A DNA stretch of 64,000 nucleotides from an uncultured Lachnospiraceae bacterium (GTDB lineage Bacteria > Bacillota > Clostridia > Lachnospirales > Lachnospiraceae). Made by a program: the position numbers and the translations under genes. The stretch spans positions 18,824 through 82,823 of the forward strand of contig CADBXF010000005.1 of NCBI GenBank assembly GCA_902798585.1, read 5' to 3'. Position 1 is the first letter of the stretch. Each line of letters starts with the position of its first letter. Positions 43,942-51,564 of this stretch are shown here, piece after piece. The notes beneath the pieces were generated by a model. That model saw only the letters and a program-made list of their open reading frames with translations, was not told where the DNA came from and ran no database searches.

Positions 43942-44329
43942 TTATTTCAAGTATTTCTCAAGTCCTCGGTCAGTCCACATCTGAACCTCCACATAGCATT
44001 CCGGGCCGAACCTGAAATCCGGATTCCAGTGTTGGGGAAGGCCGTATTTGTCGATAATTTCCTGAATCTCCCCGTAGGTATAAAGGCGGTTTCGGTATTC
44101 CTTTCCGTCCTTCACATTTCCGCTGAAGGTCGGGTGCGAATCGCCGTAGGTAAAGGACAGCGTGCGCACATCGCCGCTTCTGCACATAATCCTCCGGCCG
44201 CTTCGAAATGAAGGCATCCGGCTTCTCCTCCCGAATCCGCGCCAGCACCTCTTCCGCCTTCGCATCCGAAAGCTCCGAAATGCTTCGAAACGGCCCGTTT
44301 TTCTCTTCGTAGTAGTGGTATAAAAGCAT
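43942..44329 (-). pseudogene. Broken conserved gene of unknown function
   Basis: The N-terminal frame gives MLLYHYYEEKNGPFRSISEL up to PEDYVQKR near 44175. The C-terminal frame, shifted, gives DVRTLSFTYGDSHPTFSG, KEYRNRLYTYGEIQEII and GPECYVEVQMWTD. In intact relatives I recall, about 45 more residues lie between these blocks, so an internal deletion has shifted the frame. No function is known to me for the family. It lies 12 bp upstream of the GNAT-nucleotidyltransferase gene. Confidence 0.75.
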
Positions 44330-44353
44330 CGGAGCGCTCCTTTCCTGTGTCAA

Positions 44354-45568
44354 TTAAAAATGCTCTCCGACATATATTTTCTTCGGGATGAACACGCGGC
44401 GGAGCATCTCCTCCTTCGCGTTTACGGTCACATCCGTGCGAAGCAGTGCCTCGTCCATGGTAAGCCCGCCGATTGCGAGCTGTCCGAGGGCGCGCACATT
44501 GATCTCAAGGTCCGCCTTGGGCGCAGTGTCCGCGGCGCCGGCGTCGTCCGCTGCGAACCGCTCGCCCACCGTCTCGACGCGGTCGGAAAGCACGCGGTAA
44601 GTGCGGTTATTTTCCGAAATCATCTCGTCCGTAATCTTGAGCGTGAAATCGCAATCCCCGGGCTTTTTGATGGTTTCCAGAAGCTTCTTCGCGTTGATTA
44701 CACGCACCATGAAATTCGGGAAAACCGTCTCCTTAACAGCGTACGCATTCGGCGTCACGATGACGCGCAAAAGGTCGATTCCCGCGGGAAGCCGCAACTC
44801 AATCGTGCCGTAGTCCGCCTCGAATCTTGCGAGGAACCCAAGCACGGCGCGGAAGCCCTCGCGGCATGTCCATGCGCACTCCTCCACCTGAAGAATCGCG
44901 GCCGGATCGTTTTTGATGTCCCTGAAGATCACATAGGCAACGGGCTCGCCGTTTTCCTTCAGTACATACGAGAAGCGCCGGTCGATGTACTCCTTCTCGA
45001 CCTTCATGTGCTCAAGCATCTCCTCTTCCGTGCGCGCATGCGCCAGGTTATACTGCGGCGCGAAGGCGTTGTACACGGTCATAAAGTCCGTAACCGGGCT
45101 GCCCGGCTTCCATTTTACGACCTCGCCGTCAAAACGGTAGCGGCACAGAAGCTCCGGCGTAAGGCTGTACTGACTCCAGCCGATGACCGTCTCGTAGCCG
45201 AATTTGCGGTAAAACTCATGCTTGAACGGATAGAGCGCCGAGATCACCTCGCCGTTTGCGTACGCCTCCGGCAGCAAATTCCTAAAGATTGCCCGGATTG
45301 CGCCCGAGTTGCGGTACTCCGGCAATGTCGCAACGGCGCCGATTCCGCCGGCCTTCACAGCCGTTCCGTCCACATAGAAATTAAAGTGATTGTTGATGAC
45401 GCGGGCCATCAGCGTATTGTTGTCGTCAAATGCACCCCAGTCCTCAATCGTGACATTCAACTGGTGCTCATGCCTCGCTTCCACGTCCTCCACGCGCGAG
45501 TGAAAGCAGTACACCGCCGTCAGATATGCGGCATATCGCTCTTCCCCTGCCAACTTTCGTACTTCCAT
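44354..45568 (-). CDS. Eis-like N-acetyltransferase
   Basis: A 404-residue enzyme with the Eis architecture: N-terminal GNAT (MEVRKLAGEERYAAYLTAVY, AGGIGAVATLPEYRNSGAIR near residue 85, ALYPFKHEFYRKFGYE), a middle GNAT-like part (EPVAYVIFRDIKNDPA, LGFLARFEADYGTIEL) and a C-terminal sterol-carrier-like domain (DVTVNAKEEMLRRVFIPKKI). Eis proteins acetylate several amines of one substrate, including aminoglycosides and peptides. In this loop the usual second Gly of the acetyl-CoA motif is replaced (YRNSGAI), as is common in Eis. Start behind GAAGGAG. Confidence 0.9.
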   Translation of the reverse strand: MEVRKLAGEERYAAYLTAVYCFHSRVEDVEARHEHQLNVTIEDWGAFDDNNTLMARVINNHFNFYVDGTAVKAGGIGAVATLPEYRNSGAIRAIFRNLLPEAYANGEVISALYPFKHEFYRKFGYETVIGWSQYSLTPELLCRYRFDGEVVKWKPGSPVTDFMTVYNAFAPQYNLAHARTEEEMLEHMKVEKEYIDRRFSYVLKENGEPVAYVIFRDIKNDPAAILQVEECAWTCREGFRAVLGFLARFEADYGTIELRLPAGIDLLRVIVTPNAYAVKETVFPNFMVRVINAKKLLETIKKPGDCDFTLKITDEMISENNRTYRVLSDRVETVGERFAADDAGAADTAPKADLEINVRALGQLAIGGLTMDEALLRTDVTVNAKEEMLRRVFIPKKIYVGEHF

Positions 45569-45592
45569 AGGCTCTCCTTCGTATTGTCATTC

Positions 45593-46120
45593 TTAGGCGG
45601 AATAATTCTGAAAATCCCCCGGCACAAGCTCATAATCCACCGACGACTGCAGCTCGCCGAGCTGATCCTCCCACGAATCGATGTTCACCCGCAGCCTGCG
45701 GAATCCGAGCATCTCATAAACATGCTGTGCGCGCTCGTTTTTCAGGTTGGTGTCGAGCACAATCTTCTCGTAGCCTCTTTGAAACAGCTCCGCGATCAGC
45801 ATGCTCAGGATCGTCCGCCCGAGGCCCTTCTCCTGATAGTCCGTGTTGCAGATCTTGATGCCCATCTCCGCAACATGGCGGCCAAGATTGTAATAGCTCA
45901 TCTCGCCGATGGGCGTGCCCTTGTACTCAATGATGAGCCGGCGCTTCGTATCGTCGGCGTCGTCCGCGATCTCCTCGCGGATATGCGCCGGCGTCGTGCC
46001 GAGTCCGTTCGGAAAACCGGCGTGCGCCATTATCTTCCCGTCATTCCACCACGCGGCCAGCTGCTCACAATCGGCAGCGCCGGCGTTGCGGATGCGGATA
46101 TCATTTTTCGAAATATCCAT
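45593..46120 (-). CDS. GNAT N-acetyltransferase, AAC(6')-like
   Basis: A 175-residue GNAT protein: IRIRNAGAADCEQLAAWWND, YKGTPIGEMSYYNL, KICNTDYQEKGLGRTILS (acetyl-CoA loop near residue 100), VLDTNLKNERAQHVYEMLGF. The WWNDGKIMAHAGFP start resembles proteins annotated as AAC(6')-type or RimJ-type acetyltransferases. The ribosome site is weak. It lies 45 bp from the next GNAT gene upstream. Substrate unknown. Confidence 0.87.
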   Translation of the reverse strand: MDISKNDIRIRNAGAADCEQLAAWWNDGKIMAHAGFPNGLGTTPAHIREEIADDADDTKRRLIIEYKGTPIGEMSYYNLGRHVAEMGIKICNTDYQEKGLGRTILSMLIAELFQRGYEKIVLDTNLKNERAQHVYEMLGFRRLRVNIDSWEDQLGELQSSVDYELVPGDFQNYSA

Positions 46121-46165
46121 TCGTTATACCGATCCCCGCGAATCCCCCTCCGCGAGGCCTTTCTC

Positions 46166-46633
46166 TTACAATTTGTACTGCATGAAATTCCCGTTGTGGG
46201 TAAATCCGTAGGCGGTGTAAAGCTTCACGCCCATGTTCGACGCCGTGATCTGCACTGCGCCGCAGCCGTAGGCTCTCGCCTCCTCCACCACACGGTGAAG
46301 AAGCTCCTTCGCAATGCCCATGCGGCGGTACGCCGGATCCGTGAACATGCTTGAAAGAAGCCCCAGCCGCCCTGTCGGGCAACTGAAATACGGCGGCTTT
46401 TCGACAAATGACATGCCGCTGGTTCCGATGATCTTCTCCCCGTCCAGCGCAAGCCACGAAACGAATGTCCCGTCCGCCATGTGGCGATGATAGAAATCCC
46501 AAAGCGCCGCCTCAAGGTCCACTTCCGGAGGCACCTTGCCTTCCGAGGTGTACTCTTCCTTTAGCTGCGTAATCCTCATTTTGATAAAGGCTCCGAGCTC
46601 CGCTTCCGTCATTTTCTTATACGTGATTTCCAT
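46166..46633 (-). CDS. GNAT N-acetyltransferase
   Basis: A 155-residue GNAT protein: YKKMTEAELGAFIKMRITQL, the strand KIIGTSGMSFVEKPPYF, the loop FTDPAYRRMGIAKELLHRVV (near residue 100) and ITASNMGVKLYTAYGFTH. The GRLGLLSSMFTDP segment before the loop is widespread among Firmicute GNATs. I set the start at MEITYKKM; the 19 codons before it overlap the end of the phosphotransferase gene. Substrate unknown. Confidence 0.86.
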   Translation of the reverse strand: MEITYKKMTEAELGAFIKMRITQLKEEYTSEGKVPPEVDLEAALWDFYHRHMADGTFVSWLALDGEKIIGTSGMSFVEKPPYFSCPTGRLGLLSSMFTDPAYRRMGIAKELLHRVVEEARAYGCGAVQITASNMGVKLYTAYGFTHNGNFMQYKL

Positions 46634-46686
46634 GCATTTGTCCCCCCTGTCTGAATATTTTCCGAAGTTGTCGGCTACACTGCCGT

Positions 46687-47481
46687 TCAAAACAGCTCGT
46701 CAAGTAAAATGTAATACCTGATCTTCTCCCAATCCGGCTCGATGCCGAGCTTTGCAAACAGTTCGTCCGGATTGACACCCTCATAGAGCTTTCCGTAGGT
46801 TCCGTCGGCGTTGTGCTTTAAGCTCCGGTAGCCGAGCGCAATGTCGTACCAACGGTCCGCAATTCCGGCATCGCCGAGATCGATGAAACCGCTCACCCTG
46901 CCGTCCTCGAAGAAGACGTTCGGCAGGCAGAAGTCACCGTGGGCAAACACCGGCTCCGGCACCGGCTGGTTGTCATACAGCCACTGCCAAAGCTCCTTCG
47001 TGTCCTTGAAACCGCCCTCACCGAAGGTCTCCGGCTCCAAGTCGTCAAGGTCCACGAGATTATGCTCGACGCGGTACTTCGCCTCCTCGAGTTCCGCCGA
47101 AAGATCGAAGGTCTTCGGGCAGTCCGAGATGTCAATGCTCCACAGCATACGAAGAGCCTCCGCAAGAAGTGTCGTCAGCTCCTCCGGCCGGTTCATGTAG
47201 TACTCATCGCAGGCCATGCGGCCCTGTACTTTGCTCATCAGAAGATACCGATACCCGTCCTTCACTTCGGTCGCAAGAATCTTCGGTACCGGCAGTTTGC
47301 CCTCAAGCCACCGCATAACCTCCGCCATCTGCGCAAGCTGCGGGCGCTCCTTCTCAACCTTCAAAACGAAGTCGTCGTAGATTCGCACAAGCGAACCCGA
47401 TTTACCGAAGTCATCGGTTTCATAGGGCTTGCCCTCTGTTAAACTCCGGATGGACTCCGGAAGATTGTCTGTTATGTCCAT
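46687..47481 (-). CDS. Aminoglycoside 3'-phosphotransferase-like kinase
   Basis: A 264-residue kinase with the same length and closing residues (DWEKIRYYILLDELF) as APH(3')-III-type enzymes. The catalytic loop is FAHGDFCLPNVFFEDG (near residue 188) and the metal site FIDLGDAGIADRWYDIA (near 207). The lysine of the N-lobe is in FVLKVEKERPQ, and VPKILATEVKDGYRYLLMSK is the hinge. All key residues are present, so an active kinase is expected; its true substrate is not proven. Start behind CAGGAGCGG. Confidence 0.9.
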   Translation of the reverse strand: MDITDNLPESIRSLTEGKPYETDDFGKSGSLVRIYDDFVLKVEKERPQLAQMAEVMRWLEGKLPVPKILATEVKDGYRYLLMSKVQGRMACDEYYMNRPEELTTLLAEALRMLWSIDISDCPKTFDLSAELEEAKYRVEHNLVDLDDLEPETFGEGGFKDTKELWQWLYDNQPVPEPVFAHGDFCLPNVFFEDGRVSGFIDLGDAGIADRWYDIALGYRSLKHNADGTYGKLYEGVNPDELFAKLGIEPDWEKIRYYILLDELF

Positions 47482-47508
47482 ATTCCGCTCCTGTATTTTC
47501 AGCGGTCG

Positions 47509-48546
47509 CTACTCCTCGAAATACCCCGCGTAAGGAATTCCGTTTATAAGGCATTCCGCCTCATCCTCGATGTCCTCGGGATCCACATCCTCGCCCTCGC
47601 GGGCTGCACATTCGAACTCGTCGACGACGGACTCGATGAGCGTCATGTCGATATACAGCGGGAGTTTCGACAACTCCTCCTCTGACACATCCGTTTCACT
47701 GCGGTAGCCGTTCAGGATGTGGCTGAAGTACCACTCCATGCCCTCCCTTCGTTTCGCGACATCGCGCTCCTGCATAAACCAGCCGATGCCGTGCGTCCAC
47801 AGATGCGCCAGGTCGAACATGTACCAGCAATAGCAGCAATTGTCAAAATCAAACGCCGTGACATCGCCGTTGCTCAGATCCACATGATAGTTGCCATCGC
47901 AAAAATCAAAATGCACCAATCCATAGTTATCCGGTGTCTTCGGAAGCTCCCCAAACTGCCGGATCCGATCGGCGATTGCCGCCTTTAGCTCCGTGTATTC
48001 GTCCGGAATCAGCTGTCCGATGTAGTCCATGTTGAATTTGTCAAAATAGTCTGCCCGGCGGTGCTTCGGCGTAAAATTCTTCGCCAGCCGGTGGATCGCT
48101 CCGAGCGTCTTTCCGGTGTTATAAAAGTACTCCGTAAGCGGCGCTCCCTCGCGGTAACGATAACCGTTATCGCACAGAAGCATCCCCTTTGCAAACTCGA
48201 AAAGGCTCGCGAAGACAGCCGCTTTGTCAGTATCATTTTCCGAAGCGATGCGCTCCACCAGTCGCCCGTTCTTCGACGGGATCACATCCGCGACAGGCGC
48301 CCCGCCCTCCGCCAGGTAATGCACGAACTCAGTCTCCGCGAGGTAATCCTCCTCTGTGCGGTCTCCCGTCGCCGAGATGCGAAGCACATATTTTTTCTCT
48401 CCGTTCGACGAGCAGATGTAAATGTCGTTTCGGCCGCCCTCGTGTCCGGTGACCGCCTGCAACTCACAGTCGTTCAGTTGATATAAATCTTTTGCCTGAT
48501 TAAGAATATTCGTCTTTTTGTCCTCCAAATCCTGCGGGCGGCTCAA
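47509..48546 (-). CDS. APH/CotS-family phosphotransferase
   Basis: A 345-residue protein-kinase-like phosphotransferase. The N-lobe has GRNDIYICSSNGEKKYVLRI, the catalytic loop reads GLVHFDFCDGNYHVD (near residue 218; the usual HxDxxxxN appears as HFDFCDGN) and the metal site is VTAFDFDNCCYCWYMFDLAH. A C-terminal acidic region (EDVDPEDIEDEAEC) follows. It is near homoserine/choline-kinase-like and CotS proteins. The first codon is a TTG that overlaps the previous stop (TTGA); a slightly later start is possible. Substrate unknown. Confidence 0.83.
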   Translation of the reverse strand: MSRPQDLEDKKTNILNQAKDLYQLNDCELQAVTGHEGGRNDIYICSSNGEKKYVLRISATGDRTEEDYLAETEFVHYLAEGGAPVADVIPSKNGRLVERIASENDTDKAAVFASLFEFAKGMLLCDNGYRYREGAPLTEYFYNTGKTLGAIHRLAKNFTPKHRRADYFDKFNMDYIGQLIPDEYTELKAAIADRIRQFGELPKTPDNYGLVHFDFCDGNYHVDLSNGDVTAFDFDNCCYCWYMFDLAHLWTHGIGWFMQERDVAKRREGMEWYFSHILNGYRSETDVSEEELSKLPLYIDMTLIESVVDEFECAAREGEDVDPEDIEDEAECLINGIPYAGYFEE

Positions 48547-49372
48547 AGATCGGCCGGCACCGCATTCAAATCATAATGTTTAGATTTCAGTATCACCGCC
48601 TGCTCCGGAAACACCTCCGTTAAGATTCGCTTCTCCAGAGCCTTGCGATGTTCCAAATGTTTTACAAGTCCTTCAAATCCTTTCAATCCGTGGCGCACGC
48701 CGTGGGGACTCTCCTCGAGGAATCCGACCATCAGCGGAAACCACATTTCGGCGCCGTTTTGGTCGACGCGCTCTTTACGGATGACCTGAAGAGACCCGGC
48801 AATGTCATCTGCCTCCAGATACAGAATCCGGAAGTCCCGCCCCGCGAGAACGGCCTTAAGCCGCAGGAAAAAATCCTGGATCTCTTCGTCTGTCATCTCG
48901 TAAAACAGAATCTGATTTTCTACGATGTTTTGAAAAACGGAACACTCAAAAATCGATCGGTCTCTACGATGTTTTGAAAAACGGAACACTCAAAAATCGA
49001 TCGGTCGCCGCTCCACCGCGCGTAGCGCCCGAGGATAATCTCCTCAAACTCCGCGCGGCTTATGCGGCCATTGTAAATCTCATACCGCTCCAAGTCCTTG
49101 TGGAACCCCGGAACGTCCGTGATAATTCTTGTGTAGGTGACGATCTTTCGGTCGTCTTCCGTGTGCGTGTTAGCGATGATTTCCTCACGAATGCTTTCAT
49201 ACCGCGCAAGCACTTCTCCGTACTGCGCTTCGGTCATATATGCGCACCACGCAAGCTCCACCGGGTTGTAGTCACCCTCGCGAAACACCCGATACTTCGG
49301 AAAATGCTCCGCCAGACGGCTCACAAGCGTGCTCTTGCCGGCACCCTGCACGCCTTCCACGAAATAATTCAT
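48543..49372 (-). pseudogene. P-loop kinase frameshifted by 44-bp tandem duplication
   Basis: The gene starts MNYFVEGVQGAGKSTLVSRL (Walker A near residue 8) and continues with FREGDYNPVELAW and SGDRSIFECSVFQNIVE near 48970. There a perfect 44-bp tandem duplication moves the frame, giving a 150-residue truncated product. The original frame resumes with FYEMTDEEIQDFFLRLKAVL and runs to 48543. Without one copy the frame is continuous and codes 261 residues, the size of nucleoside-kinase-like proteins. Loss of one unit would restore it. Confidence 0.9.
48919..49006 (+). repeat. Perfect 2 x 44-bp tandem duplication
   Basis: Bases 48919-48962 and 48963-49006 are identical, beginning TCTACGATGTTTTG and ending CGATCGGTC. 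Because 44 is not a multiple of three, the repeat shifts the frame of the kinase gene that contains it. No other copy was noticed in the window. Confidence 0.97.
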
Positions 49373-49431
49373 GTCAGAACACCTCGCTCTCCTGCAACCG
49401 GGCTTTGGACGATATCGCCGCTCCCGTTGTA

Positions 49432-49443
49432 CTACACGCGTAG
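49432..49443. promoter_or_regulatory. CTACnnnnGTAG palindrome upstream of broken kinase
   Basis: CTAC-ACGC-GTAG, followed directly by the odd palindrome GAATCATTGATTC (49443-49455), in the 92-bp gap before the broken kinase gene. It shares its core with the sites at 22752 and 25452. No convincing -10/-35 pair was found in this gap. Confidence 0.4.
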
Positions 49444-49464
49444 AATCATTGATTCTTCAGCTTT

Positions 49465-50556
49465 TTACAGTTCTTTAACATATAGCCTGTCCGTGCCACC
49501 GCCGTAATTGACGATGTCCTTTATGTAGGTGTAGCCGTACCGCTCATACAGCCCCGTGTACTCCGTCGGAATGTAGGTCTTCGTAAAGCCCTGCTCCTTC
49601 GCATAACGGTTGGCTGCATCAATCAACGCTCCGCTAATCCGGTCGCCGCGGTGCTCCTTCTCGACAAACACGCACGACACCCACGGAAAGATTTCCGGAA
49701 GCGGATAGTAGTCGGTCTTAAGAAGCGAAGCCATGCCGATAATCTTACCGTCCTTTACCGCCGCGAACATCGTCTCCCAGTCCGTGAACTCCCAGCTTCG
49801 GACCAGGCCCGCGATGTGGTCGCGAACCTCCGTCCAGGAGCAGTTTTCCACGAACTTAAGAAATTCCGCCGCGAATGGCGTGTCCTTCTCAACTCTGAAA
49901 ACCTGCGTCAGCCGGTCGAACCCGAAATGCTTCGCTGTAAGCGCCACGGTTTCCTCGACGCTTAAGCCGTCCGCACGGTCAACACAGAAATACCCGCTCG
50001 CCTTCACATCCTCATAGTATTTGGCGTTGAGCGAAAGAAGCGTTTCGTTGCAGGTCGCCTTCGCCTTTTCAAAGTCCGTCGCGCTGTGAATGAAATCGCT
50101 GAAGCCCTGATGATCCGGACGGTTGCAATACTCATCCACAAGATTTTCCGGCTTTTTCAGCATAAACGCCACATGGGACGGATCCGTAATCTGCGCCGCC
50201 TGCTCCAGCGTCAGATGGCAGTCGCACAGCACAATCCGATCCTTCGAAATCCGCATCAGATCCAACAGCACAAAATCCAGCTGCTCCCTTGTGTTCTTAA
50301 GAAGCCACGCCTTGTACTCCGCAACACTCCGTCCGAAAAACTCGTCGGCGTCGCGAAAACTTTTGTTCATCGCCGGCTGCGAGGCCGGGTCGGACATTGC
50401 CTGATGCTCCGGGAACCGCTCGTCGATGTCGTACACCGGAATCCCGTATTGCTTTGCGAGCGCCCGCGACACGGTGGTCTTGCCGCCGCAGGGCGTGCCC
50501 GCGATAAAGTACACATTTTTCAAATACTGTTTGATAATATTATCCTGGAATATCAT
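49465..50556 (-). CDS. P-loop kinase-GNAT fusion
   Basis: A 363-residue fusion. Residues about 10-220 are a P-loop kinase (FIAGTPCGGKTTVSRALAKQ, VYDIDERFPEHQAMSDPASQ, IVLCDCHLTLEQAAQITDPS). Residues about 225-363 are a GNAT domain (FAAVKDGKIIGMASLLKTDY, VSCVFVEKEHRGDRISGALI, YTGLYERYGYTYIKD). The acetyl-CoA loop lacks the usual RxxGxG glycines (HRGDRISGA). Start behind AAAGGAG. A putative leader ORF and hairpin precede it. A kinase and an acetyltransferase on one chain is consistent with double modification of a small molecule, as in the bifunctional aminoglycoside enzymes; inference only. Confidence 0.85.
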   Translation of the reverse strand: MIFQDNIIKQYLKNVYFIAGTPCGGKTTVSRALAKQYGIPVYDIDERFPEHQAMSDPASQPAMNKSFRDADEFFGRSVAEYKAWLLKNTREQLDFVLLDLMRISKDRIVLCDCHLTLEQAAQITDPSHVAFMLKKPENLVDEYCNRPDHQGFSDFIHSATDFEKAKATCNETLLSLNAKYYEDVKASGYFCVDRADGLSVEETVALTAKHFGFDRLTQVFRVEKDTPFAAEFLKFVENCSWTEVRDHIAGLVRSWEFTDWETMFAAVKDGKIIGMASLLKTDYYPLPEIFPWVSCVFVEKEHRGDRISGALIDAANRYAKEQGFTKTYIPTEYTGLYERYGYTYIKDIVNYGGGTDRLYVKEL

Positions 50557-50601
50557 GATAGTTCTCCTTTTTGATTCAATAGTTTCGCCTGTTGTTTCCA
50601 A

Positions 50602-50676
50602 GCGTGAAACCATCGATCAACGGTCTCACGCAATCAGATATTCCGAAGTCTTAAAAACATTACCATTTTTCATCAT
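50602..50676 (-). promoter_or_regulatory. Candidate leader ORF plus hairpin before kinase-GNAT gene
   Basis: After AGAAAGG an ATG at 50676 opens a 16-codon frame (MMKNGNVFKTSEYLIA) whose stop lies at 50626-50628, inside a hairpin of GCGTGAGACC with GGTTTCACGC (50602-50631, 10-base loop). No U-run follows, so any control would be on translation. The ribosome site is very close to the ATG, and a second frame, MVMFLRLRNI, starts a few bases later; which one is used is open. Confidence 0.4.
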
Positions 50677-50706
50677 CCTTTCTGTAATGACACCGCAGCT
50701 AAGGCG

Positions 50707-51414
50707 TCAGCTCTGCGCCCGTTCCACCGACCCGGTCATACCTTCCCTGAACACGCTCAGGTGCCTTGCATCCACCGAGTACTCGAGCAAGGGCATCGCA
50801 AGGGCTCCCGGGTTACGGTCAAACCGAAGCGATGTGATGCAGGTGTGCGGAATATGTCCGAACATCACGCACATGTGCGGGAACGGAATGTTAAGCACCC
50901 GCGACAGAAGCGCCGTCGAGGAGCCTCCGTGGCTGAACAGAACATATGTCTTCTTCTCATCAGTCTCATTGGTACAGCGGTAGTACAGCCCCTCACGCCG
51001 GTAACCGAGTGTCGCCAGCCACCCGTCGACGCCGGCCTGCACCGCGTTGACATCCGCCGTCGCCGTATTTTCCGCAAAATCAGGGAAACTCTGCCAGTCC
51101 GGATCCTGCAGGTTCACACCCTCGTGCATCAACCCGAAGGAACACACCCAGGGATTCCCCTCCATGTACAGTTTGTCCGCCTTTCCGAACCGAATCTCCC
51201 GCATGAAATCAAGCGTCTCGATCTCCTTAAGCCCCGACAGCTCGGCAAACGGCTTCGCGGTCTGCTGCGCGCGCCCCTGCGGAGAGCAGAAGATCTTCTG
51301 AATCCCCTCCTCCATTAGGCGCTCTGCAACCACCTCCGCCTGTCTGTGCCCGAGCTCCGTCAGGCAGTCAAGCTCATAGTTCGGATCTCCGTGACGCACC
51401 AGAATCAGTCTCAT
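50707..51414 (-). CDS. Histidine phosphatase family protein
   Basis: A 235-residue phosphoglycerate-mutase-like enzyme with the regular motif MRLILVRHGDPNYELD (catalytic His near residue 8), LTELGHRQAEVVAERL, IFCSPQGRAQQTAKPFAEL and the second His in YVLFSHGGSSTALLSRVL. This copy has the canonical Arg-His pair, unlike the family member at 22106. Long loop between about residues 80 and 140 (NPWVCSFGLMHEGVNLQDPD). Substrate unknown; probably a small phosphoester. Confidence 0.88.
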   Translation of the reverse strand: MRLILVRHGDPNYELDCLTELGHRQAEVVAERLMEEGIQKIFCSPQGRAQQTAKPFAELSGLKEIETLDFMREIRFGKADKLYMEGNPWVCSFGLMHEGVNLQDPDWQSFPDFAENTATADVNAVQAGVDGWLATLGYRREGLYYRCTNETDEKKTYVLFSHGGSSTALLSRVLNIPFPHMCVMFGHIPHTCITSLRFDRNPGALAMPLLEYSVDARHLSVFREGMTGSVERAQS

Positions 51415-51434
51415 CGCATACCCCTCGCAATTCT

Positions 51435-51560
51435 TTATTTTTCGAAAATGCCGCCGTACATCGATCTTACGAACAGCATTTTCCCGTCCCGCACCAGTAT
51501 CGCACCGGCGCGGTAACGAAACCAGTCGTTGTCTTTTGAAAAACCGCAGTCGTTTGCCAT
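51435..51560 (-). pseudogene. NUDIX hydrolase remnant
   Basis: A 41-codon frame, MANDCGFSKDNDWFRYRAGA then ILVRDGKMLFVRS, matches the first strands of the NUDIX enzyme at 60064 (MEYDCGFTKENKWFRYRAAA). It then jumps to MYGGIFEK and stops before any NUDIX box. The rest of a gene of about 160 codons is missing. It starts five bases after the double-GNAT gene. Confidence 0.75.
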
Positions 51561-51564
51561 TGTT

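Noticed and set aside
46687..47481. Declaring aminoglycoside resistance from the APH(3')-like gene
   Set aside because: Length and motifs fit the family, but substrate specificity cannot be read; many such kinases have other or unknown substrates.
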